DNA of 64,000 bases from Porticoccus sp905181945 (GTDB lineage: Bacteria; Pseudomonadota; Gammaproteobacteria; Pseudomonadales; Porticoccaceae), in contig NZ_CP159825.1 of assembly GCF_047729555.1 (NCBI RefSeq), positions 186,001-250,000 on the forward strand, in the 5' to 3' direction. Positions 27,675 through 36,175 of the stretch are shown here, one piece after another. A program made the translations under genes and the position numbers. Under the pieces are notes generated by a model. That model was not told the DNA's origin. It worked only from the letters and a program-made list of their open reading frames with translations, and ran no database searches. Positions within the stretch are counted from its first letter, which is position 1, and every line of letters begins with the position of its first letter.

Positions 27675-30600
27675 CTACCTCGATTGATGATTTAATTCTT
27701 TTATCTCTTGGTTTAGTTGACGTTCAACGTCTCTTGGAGAGCCGGTATTGCGAGCTAGCAAGTCATAAGCAATAGGCACAATAAATAAGGTAAAGAATGT
27801 TGCCGCCAGAACTCCAAATAAAATCACTATGCCAATAGCTTTTCTTGTCTCTTCCCCTGCTCCGGAAGATAAAATTAGAGGAATAGAGCCCGCCATAGTT
27901 GTGATTGATGTCATGACAATCGGACGCAGACGGGTTTCTGCAGCTCTGATCAAGGCCTTAGAAAATTCCATTCCCTCATCACGTAGCTGGTTAACAAATT
28001 CAACAATCAAAATTCCATTCTTGGCTGCCAAGCCAACCAGCATAATGAGCCCAATTTGCGTATAAACATTTAAAGAATTTCCCGTGAAATATAGCCCCGC
28101 TAGCGCTCCAGAAATTGCGAGAGGAACGGTTAAAATAATCACTAGAGCATGAATATAGCTCTCAAATTGAGCCGCTAAAACTAAGAGCACAACAGCAAAA
28201 CCTAAGGCGAAAACAAATAGTAACGATGAGCCACTTTTCTGGTAATCCAGCGAGGTACCCTTATAATCGATGACAGCAGTTTCAGGTAAGTGCTCACGCA
28301 CTAATTGGCGCATAAAGGATAGAGCTTCTCCTAGCGAATAGTCCTCTTTGAGTCCGGCCTCAATTGTAATAGCGCGCGTACGATTATAGCGATTTAGTGA
28401 TCTAGCATCAGCGTATTCCTCAATTGTAATCAGGTTACCTAGCGGAATTAGTCTCCCTGTACTGTCAGATCGCACATAAATATTTTGTAAGTCTGTCGGA
28501 GTATTTTGCTTGGACCGCTCTCCTTCTAGAATCACATCATACTCTTCTCCATCATCAATATAGGTGGTGACACGACGCGATCCCAGCATAGCCTCTAGCG
28601 TGCGACCAATAGTGCGCGCGCTCACTCCTAGGTCATCCGCTCGATCTCTTTCGATAACAATACGTAGTTGCGGCTTCGTTTCTTTATAGTCGCTGTCAAG
28701 ATCGATTAATCCAGGATTATTTTGATTTATTTTTTTGATCAGAGTATCGCGCCATTCTCCTAGTTGCTCATAAGTGCCACCGCCAATAACAAACTGAACA
28801 GGTTTTTTGGTTCCTCGGCCAAACCCTTGACGCATGACAGGGAATGCGCGAACACCAGGAAGATCGCTCATATTTTTAGAAATTTCACCCATGATAATCT
28901 TAGCTGAACGGCGCTTACTCCAGTCATTCAGCACAGCAATCACTATGCCGTCATTAAAGCTCGTGAGAGCGCCGAACTGTCGAGGCGCCCTAACCAAAGA
29001 GCGGCTGATTTCGCCGCTATCAATATAGGGCTGCATGCGTTTTTCAATCTCATCCATGTACTCTTTGGTGTATTGAAAGCTAGCACCCTCTGGCCCGGTG
29101 ACTATGAGGTAGAATGCCCCACGATCCTCCTTGGGTGCGTATTCGGATGGAAGGATATTGATAAATAAAATGGCTAATGCCGCAACAGCAGCAAAAACAC
29201 CAATCATTAGCATCCGATAACCTAATAATTTTTCTAACAGCGATGAGTATGCTGATTTGACCTTTGCGAAGATGCTATCAATTTTCTTAGCCAGCTGGTT
29301 AGGCTCTGTTTTTTTTAAGATTTTAGATGCCATCATTGGACTAAGCGATAGGGCTACCACAGTTGAAAATGCTACTGCGACAGACATCGCGATGGCAAAT
29401 TCAGTGAATAGTCTTCCTAGATCTCCTTTCAAAAAAGTGATCGGCGTAAACACTGCGATTAGTACTAGCGAGGTGGCAACAATAGCAAACCCAACCTGAC
29501 GAGTTCCTCTATAGGTTGCAGTAAGAGGGGGCTCTCCTTCTTCAATGCGTCGAGAGACGTTCTCTAATACCAGAATAGCATCATCAACGACCAGTCCAAT
29601 TGCCAGCACCATAGCTAGCAATGTCAGCAGATTAATTGAAAAACCGAAGGCATATAAAACCGTAAATGTTGCAATTAAAGATACAGGCACCGTAATTGCC
29701 GGAATAAGCATTGCACGAGCATTTCCGAGAAACATGTAAATGACAAAAATAACCAAACTGATAGTGATAAATAACGTTTTATATACAGCAGTAACCGCAT
29801 TACGTATAAAGACTGAAGTGTCGTATGAGTTGATGATTTCCATGCCAAGAGGCAGGTCAGGCCCTAGTTGTTTTGCTAAATCAATCGCGTCCTGAGCTAT
29901 AGTGATAATGTTCGCTTTCGATTGCTTGACAATCCCAATTCCAATCATTGGTATTCCATTGCCGCGGAAAAAAGTTCTATTTTCAATTGCACTTTTTTCA
30001 ATACGAGCTATATCACCCAGCCTTACAAGATCATTGTTGTTATTTCGGCTAACAACTAGCTTTTTAAAATCTTCAGGGGATTGATAGGCGCGTTCAATGC
30101 GAGCGGTAAATTGTGTCTTAATTGATTCAATGCTTCCGGCGGGCAGTTCGATGTTTTCTTTTATTAGCGCATTTTCTACATCAGTAAATGTGATGTTTCG
30201 TGCTGCCATTTGGGTGCGATCTAGCCAAACTCGCATTGAGTATTCTAGCCCACCGCCAATACGCACTCGAGCTACACCAGGAAGCACTGAAAAGCGATCC
30301 TGCAGATATCGCTTGGCATAGTCTGTAAGTTCCATAGTGTCGAGTCTGTCACTTACGAGATTGAGCCATAAGATAACATCATCGCTTGAGTCTGCTTTTT
30401 GAATATCAGGGGGTTCCGCCTCCTCGGGTAAATTGTCAATTACTCCAGAAACACGATCACGTACATCGTTGGTCGCCGCTTCAATATCACGATTAATATC
30501 AAATTCAATATTGATGCGAGAGCGACCATCAGATGAATTAGATGAGATAAATTTTATACCCTCAATTCCTGAAATTCTATCTTCAATTACTTCAGTGATA

Positions 30601-30785
30601 CGAGTTTCGACAATATTAGCTGAGGCTCCTTGGTAGGTTGTACTGATAGAAACTACGGGTGGATCAATATCGGGATATTCACGTAAGGAGAGATTAGAAA
30701 ATGAAACCAAGCCAAATGAAACCAATAGTAGGGCTATAACTGAGGCAAAAACTGGCCGTTTAACAGAAATATCCGACAGGAACAT
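27675..30785 (-). CDS. RND efflux transporter permease (HAE1 type)
   Basis: Proton-driven inner-membrane pump of 1036 residues in the AcrB/MexF family. It shows the N-terminal FLSDISVKRPVFASVIALL, two large periplasmic domains, twelve membrane segments, the TM4 pair VLAIGLVVDDAI with the essential aspartates, and LMVGLAAKNGILIVEF in TM10-11. It immediately follows its adaptor gene, one base apart. No TolC-like outer-membrane channel lies in the locus, so a channel must come from elsewhere. Drug, solvent or bile-salt-like substrates are possible. Confidence 0.95.
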   Translation of the reverse strand: MFLSDISVKRPVFASVIALLLVSFGLVSFSNLSLREYPDIDPPVVSISTTYQGASANIVETRITEVIEDRISGIEGIKFISSNSSDGRSRINIEFDINRDIEAATNDVRDRVSGVIDNLPEEAEPPDIQKADSSDDVILWLNLVSDRLDTMELTDYAKRYLQDRFSVLPGVARVRIGGGLEYSMRVWLDRTQMAARNITFTDVENALIKENIELPAGSIESIKTQFTARIERAYQSPEDFKKLVVSRNNNNDLVRLGDIARIEKSAIENRTFFRGNGIPMIGIGIVKQSKANIITIAQDAIDLAKQLGPDLPLGMEIINSYDTSVFIRNAVTAVYKTLFITISLVIFVIYMFLGNARAMLIPAITVPVSLIATFTVLYAFGFSINLLTLLAMVLAIGLVVDDAILVLENVSRRIEEGEPPLTATYRGTRQVGFAIVATSLVLIAVFTPITFLKGDLGRLFTEFAIAMSVAVAFSTVVALSLSPMMASKILKKTEPNQLAKKIDSIFAKVKSAYSSLLEKLLGYRMLMIGVFAAVAALAILFINILPSEYAPKEDRGAFYLIVTGPEGASFQYTKEYMDEIEKRMQPYIDSGEISRSLVRAPRQFGALTSFNDGIVIAVLNDWSKRRSAKIIMGEISKNMSDLPGVRAFPVMRQGFGRGTKKPVQFVIGGGTYEQLGEWRDTLIKKINQNNPGLIDLDSDYKETKPQLRIVIERDRADDLGVSARTIGRTLEAMLGSRRVTTYIDDGEEYDVILEGERSKQNTPTDLQNIYVRSDSTGRLIPLGNLITIEEYADARSLNRYNRTRAITIEAGLKEDYSLGEALSFMRQLVREHLPETAVIDYKGTSLDYQKSGSSLLFVFALGFAVVLLVLAAQFESYIHALVIILTVPLAISGALAGLYFTGNSLNVYTQIGLIMLVGLAAKNGILIVEFVNQLRDEGMEFSKALIRAAETRLRPIVMTSITTMAGSIPLILSSGAGEETRKAIGIVILFGVLAATFFTLFIVPIAYDLLARNTGSPRDVERQLNQEIKELNHQSR

Positions 30786-31700
30786 TTAGTGCGCACCATG
30801 AACATTTTGTATTAACAGTTCAGCTAATGGAGTATTTTCTGTTTCTATAGCGCGAATGGAAATTTCAGCGCCATCTTTAATTTTTAACAATCCGTGTGTG
30901 ATCACCTGATCGTGCTGCTTTACCCCAGACAAAATTTCAATCTCACCAGGTATCCTAGATCCAATCTCAACCCCAATCTCTTGCGCGTTTAGCTGGCTGT
31001 TAGCTTTGGTTACGATGTATACAAAATTTTTCTCGCCACGCTTAATGAGGGCTTCTTCAGGTATGAGTAGCGCCTGACGCTCATGCGCCATAATGACAAC
31101 CTTCATTAGCAAGCCTGGCTTTAAAATTCGATCTTTATTGGAAGCGATCGCCCTGACCTTGATCGTTCTTGTGATAGGGTCGATTCGTGTATTTATCGTT
31201 TTTATTTTACCAGCAAATTCTCTGTTGCCGAAAGCCGCTACTTTGCCAGTAATCGGCATATCTTTTTGTAGTAACGACAAGAAAATCGATGGCACATCAA
31301 AGTCAATTTTTATGATACTGATATCATCAATTGTTGTGATGGGGTCTCCCGGTTGGACTAGCGCACCTACGCTCACCTCCCGTAAGCCTAGAACACCATC
31401 AAAGGGCGCTAAAATAGCTCGCTTATCTAGGCGCAGGGTTACTAGCAAATCGCCAGTTTTAACTACCTGGCCCTCTTGAAAGTGTATCGCAGTCACTTTT
31501 TCGGCAGTATTGGCTGTAATTAAGGTCATTTCATTTGACCTGGTTGTACCTAATGCTTCCACTCGATCAGTTAGCATAGTTTTTTTGACAGGCGCGACAA
31601 TAACACTAGTCGGACCTTCTTGGGACGATCTTTTTGCCATTACTGGTAAGACTGTGATGATGAGTGTTAGAAGAACTAAAAAGGCTGTGATGTGAATCAT
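30786..31700 (-). CDS. RND efflux periplasmic adaptor (membrane fusion protein)
   Basis: Periplasmic adaptor of 304 residues that joins the RND pump to an outer-membrane channel. An N-terminal hydrophobic segment acts as signal or membrane anchor; no lipobox cysteine is seen. The lipoyl halves (AILAPFDGVLGLREVSVGALV) and beta-barrel region (INTRIDPITRTIKVRA) are clear. The helical hairpin between lipoyl halves is very short, as in CusB-like or MexH-like short adaptors. It ends one base before the permease starts. Confidence 0.92.
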   Translation of the reverse strand: MIHITAFLVLLTLIITVLPVMAKRSSQEGPTSVIVAPVKKTMLTDRVEALGTTRSNEMTLITANTAEKVTAIHFQEGQVVKTGDLLVTLRLDKRAILAPFDGVLGLREVSVGALVQPGDPITTIDDISIIKIDFDVPSIFLSLLQKDMPITGKVAAFGNREFAGKIKTINTRIDPITRTIKVRAIASNKDRILKPGLLMKVVIMAHERQALLIPEEALIKRGEKNFVYIVTKANSQLNAQEIGVEIGSRIPGEIEILSGVKQHDQVITHGLLKIKDGAEISIRAIETENTPLAELLIQNVHGAH

Positions 31701-31849
31701 ATTGGCACTGCTCTTAATTATAAAAAAGTATTCTTCAGGCTTTATAGTAAATATTCATTCAGTATATATAGTAACCTGGTACATACAAAATAGTTCCAAT
31801 CGGGGTAAACCTGTAAAAAAGAAGAGAAATTGATGAATTGGAGAACACT

Positions 31850-32404
31850 ATGACTGGATTCACTTTACACACAGAAGAAAGCGCACCTAGCGCCAGCAAA
31901 CCACTGTTAGCCCAGTCGCAAAAAGCCTTTGGCATGATTCCAAGGCTACACGCAGTAATGGCTGAATCACCAGAGCTGCTTGAAGCATACCAGTGTATTC
32001 ATGAACTCTTCGTTAACTCCTGTTTTGACAAGGATGAGCTCACCGTAGTCTGGCAGGCAATCAATGTTGAACACTCATGCCACTACTGTGTTCCTGGACA
32101 CACCGCGATAGCTAAATCCATGGGTGTAAGTGATGACATATCAGAAGCACTGCGTAACGAAACACCACTACCCAGCGACCGACTAGAGGCTCTGCGCGCA
32201 TTTACAGTAAGCGTGGTTCGCGACCGAGGTAATGTGGATAACGACACAGTTCAGATATTTCTCAATGCTGGGTTTACTCGCCGCCATATCCTCGAAGTAA
32301 TTCTTGGGGTCTCTCAGAAAGTGATGTCTAACTACATCAATCACTTAGCGAAAACGCCTGTAGATGCACCGTTTAAAAAATTCGAATGGACAAAATCGGT
32401 TTAA
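31850..32404 (+). CDS. AhpD-like carboxymuconolactone decarboxylase family protein
   Basis: Alkylhydroperoxidase-type protein of 184 residues. The redox motif EHSCHYCVPGH gives Cys77-x2-Cys80-x3-His84, the AhpD pattern. Such proteins reduce peroxides through a thiol partner, but the real substrate is unknown. The ATG at 31850 has GGAG seven bases upstream; a TTG twelve bases earlier is less likely. It begins the accessory block. Its codons look richer in G and C by eye than the neighbouring genes. Confidence 0.82.
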   Translation: MTGFTLHTEESAPSASKPLLAQSQKAFGMIPRLHAVMAESPELLEAYQCIHELFVNSCFDKDELTVVWQAINVEHSCHYCVPGHTAIAKSMGVSDDISEALRNETPLPSDRLEALRAFTVSVVRDRGNVDNDTVQIFLNAGFTRRHILEVILGVSQKVMSNYINHLAKTPVDAPFKKFEWTKSV

Positions 32405-32447
32405 TGGGATGGCGAATGGAAGAATAATGGTAAAGGCGTATTAATTT

Positions 32448-32597
32448 ATGAAAGGAGTGAAAAAAACACACCTCCCACAGAAAGTTTGTCCTATATGTAA
32501 TCGATCATTCAGCTGGAGAAAGAAGTGGGAAAAAGTTTGGAATGAAGTTAGATATTGCTCAATAAAATGCAAGAGTGAAAAAAATAAATCTCAATAA
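32448..32597 (+). CDS. DUF2256 small zinc-ribbon-like protein
   Basis: A 49-residue protein easily missed by gene callers: MKGVKKTHLPQ, then KVCPICNRSFSWRKKWEKVW and CSIKCKSEK. The CPxCxRxFxWRKKW...YCSxxC pattern is the DUF2256 (COG4338) signature, with four cysteines that probably bind zinc. It starts 43 bases after the AhpD-like gene and may be in its transcript. Function is unknown. Confidence 0.85.
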   Translation: MKGVKKTHLPQKVCPICNRSFSWRKKWEKVWNEVRYCSIKCKSEKNKSQ

Positions 32598-32748
32598 ATG
32601 AAGATAAATTATTTTCTATATAAAGTTTCATTCTTACCCATACAATGGACTTAAACTATAAAGCTGGTCTGACTAAGCGTATTTGATTAAAAAAATCCTG
32701 ACAGGGATCTGTAATAAAAAAGACAGTATCGATAACTAGATATTTTTT

Positions 32749-33177
32749 CTAATCGATTCGAAATTTTTCTAATATATCTCTGGAAATATATTCTAACGCC
32801 TTCTCATGTGTTGCCTTAAAATCTAAGAGTGGAGCCATACCAGCCTCATAAGCCTCTTTCCAGCGCAATACACATAAACACCATCGGTCACCTGTTTTTA
32901 GCCCTGGAAACTGATATTCAGGCAGAGGCGTACCTAGATCGTTACCTCTTGATTTAGTAAACCTCAGAAACTCATCTGTGATGATGGCGCATACTACATG
33001 GGTTCCGTGATCTGCTAAGTTAGTATTGCAATACCCATCCCTTAGAAAGCCAGTCACAGGATCACTGCAGCAGGAAGTCAATTTTCCGCCTAAAACATTT
33101 TTTGTTTGCTCATGGTGTTGTCTAGGAGAAGTATTACCTCCAGCGAACTCTTTAGTTTCATTATGCCCTTCTTCCAT
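32749..33177 (-). CDS. DUF2237 family protein
   Basis: A 142-residue soluble protein of the DUF2237 (COG3651) family, recognised by NVLGGKLTSCCSDPVTGF(L)RDGYC, HVVCAIIT, GNDLGTPLPEY, FPGLKTGDRWCLC and RWKEA. Function is unknown. The start at 33177 is supported by GGGAGG seven bases upstream. A longer frame from 33255 would be translated through the dispersed repeat and is not supported. A DUF2256 gene lies 150 bases away on the other strand. Confidence 0.87.
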   Translation of the reverse strand: MEEGHNETKEFAGGNTSPRQHHEQTKNVLGGKLTSCCSDPVTGFLRDGYCNTNLADHGTHVVCAIITDEFLRFTKSRGNDLGTPLPEYQFPGLKTGDRWCLCVLRWKEAYEAGMAPLLDFKATHEKALEYISRDILEKFRID

Positions 33178-33209
33178 CTTACGCCTCCCTTGGTAACCAC
33201 CATGTAGTA

Positions 33210-33355
33210 TACATTTAACAGGTATGGGTAATGTAGTTGTTGTTACCTTTATCACTACTTTTTATTTCCTCTTCTAGAAAACCAAACATCTTTGTCTATA
33301 TTCACTACCTTTCTTGTTTAGCGCCTTACTCTTGATAACTGACTAACACCTCTCC
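33210..33355. repeat. Dispersed non-coding repeat, copy 1 (partner at 39781-39935)
   Basis: A 26-base block (33210-33235) and a 33-base block (33279-33311) recur without mismatch at 39781-39806 and 39849-39881, in the same order and direction. Sequence between and after them is similar but diverged. The unit is about 145 bases with no open frame. Copy 1 lies outside the ssrA-integrated element; copy 2 is inside it. Both sit between divergent genes. Confidence 0.8.
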
Positions 33356-33422
33356 TAACCGACATGCCGCTAGCAGTCTCTTCTTCAGCGCTTGCCTTAC
33401 TTACAATTGCATTTTATTTACT

Positions 33423-33450
33423 TACCTATACCATATAGAGGTATAAGGTA
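33423..33450. promoter_or_regulatory. Candidate CsoR operator
   Basis: A near-perfect inverted repeat, TACCTATACC (33423-33432) with GGTATAAGGTA (33440-33450), containing a strict TATACC-N7-GGTATA. It is 28 bases upstream of the csoR start, the place where CsoR-family repressors bind and autoregulate. Confidence 0.6.
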
Positions 33451-33477
33451 TTTTAGTTAGACTAGGGGAAACAAACC

Positions 33478-33798
33478 ATGGCAGATTGTTGCGAATCAAA
33501 ATATCCAGATTATGGAAAACATATTCCAAGAGTGAATAAAGCTATAGGTCAGCTGAATGGGATAAAAAAAATGATTGAAGAAGGCAGGTATTGCCCTGAC
33601 ATTATCACGCAATTAAGGGCAGTGAGTTCAGCTTGCCAGTCACTCGAAATAATTATGCTTCAAAAGCACCTTGAATCCTGTGTGATTGATGCCTTTCAGT
33701 CAAATGACAAGAATGCTCAGAAAGAAAAAATTCGAGAGCTAACAAATTTGTATAAGGGGAAAAATGTTTTGTATGTTGGTGACGAAAAACATGAATAA
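33478..33798 (+). CDS. CsoR/FrmR-family metal-sensing repressor
   Basis: All-helical DNA-binding repressor of 106 residues. Cys39 (RYCPDI), His64 and Cys68 (QKHLESCV) are spaced 25 and 4 residues apart, which equals the C-H-C copper(I) site of CsoR; RVNKAIGQLNGI and TQLRAVSSACQSLE are family signatures. The Cu(I) spacing suggests copper, though related proteins sense nickel, cobalt or formaldehyde. Good ribosome site GGGGA. Its final codons overlap the start of the next gene. It probably controls the four-gene metal cassette through the palindrome just upstream. Confidence 0.88.
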   Translation: MADCCESKYPDYGKHIPRVNKAIGQLNGIKKMIEEGRYCPDIITQLRAVSSACQSLEIIMLQKHLESCVIDAFQSNDKNAQKEKIRELTNLYKGKNVLYVGDEKHE

Positions 33799-34435
33799 GT
33801 TGTATTTCATATTTATTTTGCTGTTAGCAGCGCACCAATCTATGATTCATGCAGCACCGATGAGCTTTAAAGGGTCAACAACCAGCATGACTCAAGCGAG
33901 CAAAAATTATTTTAGTATTGAGTCTAGCTACGCTTCATCTATTAAGGAGTCGTTTGGCGTAAAGACTGTTAGAGCTAAGGGTAACGGCTATGACACAACG
34001 TCAGGAGAAATATTTTATTTAAGAAAATTGATGAGAAAAAATACTATTAATTCGCAGGCAAATTTATGGCTGTTTGCTGGAGCAGGCTTTATAGGCATAA
34101 AAAAAAATAACATAAAAGAGCATCATGTCTATTTAAGCCCAATCTTGCAGTTTGATTATGAGACCAAAAGAATGTACGGAATGGTTTCTCACCAAGTCTT
34201 AAGAGCTGGTCATGAGAACTTTGATGCAACCAAAATTGAAGGCGGCTTTTCGTTCTATGCAGCAGGGTACACTGAAATTCAGCCCTGGTTCATATTAAAA
34301 ACTAAAAACATCAATAGTCTAAATAACAAAATTAAATATACGCCTACACTTAGATTGATTAATAAATCCATATTTATGGATGTTGGAGTATCGACGGATG
34401 GAGATGCATCCTTTCATTTCATGTATACATTTTAG
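33791..34435 (+). CDS. Probable outer-membrane protein of metal cassette
   Basis: A 214-residue exported protein: signal peptide MNKLYFIFILLLAAHQSMIHA, then alternating polar and apolar strands (LWLFAGAGFIGI, VYLSPILQFDY, MYGMVSHQVL) ending in aromatic FHFMYTF, as in a small beta barrel. Not recognised beyond that. The ATG at 33791 overlaps the csoR stop by eight bases, which couples the two. A longer frame from 33764 lacks a signal-peptide start. A role in metal passage or tolerance is inferred only from context. Confidence 0.65.
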   Translation: MNKLYFIFILLLAAHQSMIHAAPMSFKGSTTSMTQASKNYFSIESSYASSIKESFGVKTVRAKGNGYDTTSGEIFYLRKLMRKNTINSQANLWLFAGAGFIGIKKNNIKEHHVYLSPILQFDYETKRMYGMVSHQVLRAGHENFDATKIEGGFSFYAAGYTEIQPWFILKTKNINSLNNKIKYTPTLRLINKSIFMDVGVSTDGDASFHFMYTF

Positions 34436-34446
34436 GAGAGTATTTA

Positions 34447-34758
34447 ATGAAAAAAACAATATTTCTAATAGCCATAATACTTTTCAGTGTGCATAGCTAC
34501 GCATTGACTCAAAAAATTGAAGTACTGGGTATGGTATGCGCTTTTTGCGCACAAGGTATAGAGAAGAGCTTCAGGGCCGCGGATAACGTTGATGATGTTT
34601 TTGTTAGTCTAGAAAATTACTTTGTCGCTATAGAATCGAAAGATGGGCTTGATAATAAACTTATTACGAAAGTGATCAATGATGCAGGCTACGATGTTCG
34701 AAAAATAGAAATTTTTCCTGGCACTATGAGTCAAATTAGGATCGAGAATGAAAAATAA
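34447..34758 (+). CDS. Periplasmic heavy-metal-associated (HMA) domain protein, MerP-like
   Basis: A 103-residue protein with a signal peptide (KKTIFLIAIILFSVHSYA) and one HMA fold. The metal motif is GMVCAFCAQGIEKSF, CxxC, and NDAGYDV closes the fold. In the mercury system MerP passes metal to the MerT membrane protein; here the same pair sits behind a CsoR, so copper is as likely as mercury. Start 11 bases after the upstream gene. The stop overlaps the next gene by 11 bases. Confidence 0.85.
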   Translation: MKKTIFLIAIILFSVHSYALTQKIEVLGMVCAFCAQGIEKSFRAADNVDDVFVSLENYFVAIESKDGLDNKLITKVINDAGYDVRKIEIFPGTMSQIRIENEK

Positions 34759-35113
34759 GCTAGCAGACTACCTATCTTTATTTGCTAGTAGCGGAACTAT
34801 TATTTGCTGTGCGTTACCTGCGTTGCTAGTTTCAATTGGTGCGGGGGCAGCGCTAAGTTCTCTTTTTTCAATATTTCCACAACTCATTGTTATTTCAATA
34901 TATAAGGCTCAGATATTTATTGGTGCTTTTACGATGCTCGTAATTTCTGGAGTGCTCCAATACCGCGCAAAAAATCTGCCTTGCCCTATAGACGAAAAAA
35001 AAGCGGATGCGTGCACTAAGGCAAAAAAACTATCATTAATTATTTATTTTATTTCAGTAGGATTTTTTATTATTGGGCTTACTTTTGCTTACCTCATTCC
35101 ATCTTTGCTATAA
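34748..35113 (+). CDS. MerT-like inner-membrane metal transport protein
   Basis: Membrane protein of 121 residues with about three hydrophobic segments. The first segment carries a vicinal cysteine pair (TIICCALPALLVSIG), as in MerT, and a cytoplasmic loop has further cysteines (LPCPIDEKK, ADACTKAK). Overlaps the HMA gene, so the two act together: HMA protein in the periplasm, MerT-like carrier in the membrane. No merA reductase is present, so metal detoxification by reduction is not supported. It ends just before the left attachment site. Confidence 0.75.
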   Translation: MKNKLADYLSLFASSGTIICCALPALLVSIGAGAALSSLFSIFPQLIVISIYKAQIFIGAFTMLVISGVLQYRAKNLPCPIDEKKADACTKAKKLSLIIYFISVGFFIIGLTFAYLIPSLL

Positions 35114-35114
35114 G

Positions 35115-35188
35115 TGAAGCGCTTATACACTGGGCTTTAACTATATTGGTGGAGGCGGCGGGAATTGAACCAATTCAGCCCTCTGCCG
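35115..35188. repeat. Left attachment site (attL): displaced, decayed 3' end of ssrA
   Basis: Bases 35115-35171 match 46471-46527 with two mismatches in 57; the last 43 bases (35129-35171) are identical. The end of the tmRNA gene, read on the minus strand, is within this copy. Beyond 35171 the match resumes as TCAGCCCTCTGCCG (35175-35188) after a five-base deletion relative to the intact gene, so this copy has lost part of the T-arm. Confidence 0.9.
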
Positions 35189-35226
35189 TAACATTATAGG
35201 GATTAAAGGAGTTGTAGAGGTTATCT

Positions 35227-35245
35227 ACTCCCATTTTCACTCCCA
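35227..35245 (+). repeat. Two ACTCCCA direct repeats at the left end (likely integrase arm sites)
   Basis: ACTCCCA at 35227-35233 and 35239-35245, 12 bases apart, overlapping the resolvase stop. The same motif occurs four times at the right end, beside the integrase. Confidence 0.6.
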
Positions 35246-35791
35246 TTGATGTTGCTGCTTCTTAATACGAGATACAGTTGATGGTGCAACACCAAACTTA
35301 TTAGCAGTCTTTCTTACTGATACCCCACTAGATAGAGCATCTACGATACCCTCTTTATCTATTGCTTTAGACTGCTTTCTCTTTAGGTAAACACCAGTAG
35401 CCTTAGCTATCGCTATACCTTCACTTTGCCTTTCTCTAATCATGTCACGTTCAAAGGTAGCCACTGCACCCATGATTGAAAGCATCAGCTTCTGATTCTT
35501 GTCTTCTCTATTATACGTGATAGCCTCTTTAATAAACTGTAGCTCACAACCTGCGCTGTTAATCGTTTCAATCAGTTGGAGTAGGTCAGTAAGGTTTCTA
35601 GCTAATCTACTAATGTCATGTACAACAATAGTGTCACCACTTCTCATGCTATCTAATAAGCGTTGAAGCTCTGGTCTATTTGTATCTTTTCCGCTGCACT
35701 TATCTTCATAGACCTTATCAAGCTCAACTCCATCTAACTGTCTGGCTGTGTTCTGGTCTACGCTGCTTACTCTCTTATAACCTAATCTCAT
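35237..35791 (-). CDS. Serine recombinase of the resolvase/invertase family
   Basis: Site-specific recombinase of 184 residues. The catalytic serine is in YKRVSSVDQN (Ser9), with the conserved arginines in ISRLARNLTDL and FERDMIRERQSEGI. The C-terminal helix-turn-helix reads VSVRKTANKFGVAPSTVSRIKK, Hin-like. It is 65 bases inside the left border, reading toward it. It may resolve dimers or invert DNA; no obvious inversion sites with a switchable gene were seen. GGAGAA lies upstream of the start. Confidence 0.9.
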   Translation of the reverse strand: MRLGYKRVSSVDQNTARQLDGVELDKVYEDKCSGKDTNRPELQRLLDSMRSGDTIVVHDISRLARNLTDLLQLIETINSAGCELQFIKEAITYNREDKNQKLMLSIMGAVATFERDMIRERQSEGIAIAKATGVYLKRKQSKAIDKEGIVDALSSGVSVRKTANKFGVAPSTVSRIKKQQHQWE

Positions 35792-36175
35792 TGCCTACAT
35801 TCTCCAAGTCGGTGTAGTTGTTCTTACTGTACTCTTAGTGTATTTACATGTCTAGACTTAAGACAATAATATGACCAAGTACCAGAACATAAGGCTTGAG
35901 GTGTATTTATTTAATATGGGATATGATGTATTCGTAAGTACACTTGTAGATACACTAGCTAATGCTTGCTGCTATTGCTTCTTAAAACTTTTGTTTCGTT
36001 AGTTTGAAAAACTTATTACTTTTAAATATTCTTGGATAACAGGACAGGGGGCGGGGGAGGGCTTATGGCTTGCTGCTTGTATATAGTACCCACCCCCATA
36101 CAAAATAGCTGAAATTGAATAATCCTATAATTAGAGTAATCTGTTTAATAAATTGATAGTTTAAGAAAAATAAAC
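35792..36175. other. Intergenic region with resolvase promoter and G-rich repeat copy A
   Basis: No convincing gene. The right part (about 36048-36119) holds copy A of a three-copy repeat: a G-tract, then the 38-base identical core (36082-36119) TATAGTACCCACCCCCA... ending AGCTGAAATTGAA. A TATAAT at 36126-36131 could serve the next gene. A 43-codon frame at 35871-36002 has no good ribosome site and no recognisable product. Confidence 0.6.

Noticed and set aside
33178..33255. N-terminal extension of the DUF2237 gene
   Set aside because: It runs through the non-coding repeat; a clear GGGAGG supports the shorter start at 33177.
31850..35113. A second, stacked ssrA-integrated island left of the main one
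   Set aside because: No further copy of the att repeat and no second integrase was found before 35115; accessory content alone is not enough.
35871..36002. 43-codon frame between resolvase and first secreted gene, possible excisionase
   Set aside because: No ribosome site, no helix-turn-helix, and a hydrophobic, Cys-rich tail unlike excisionases.
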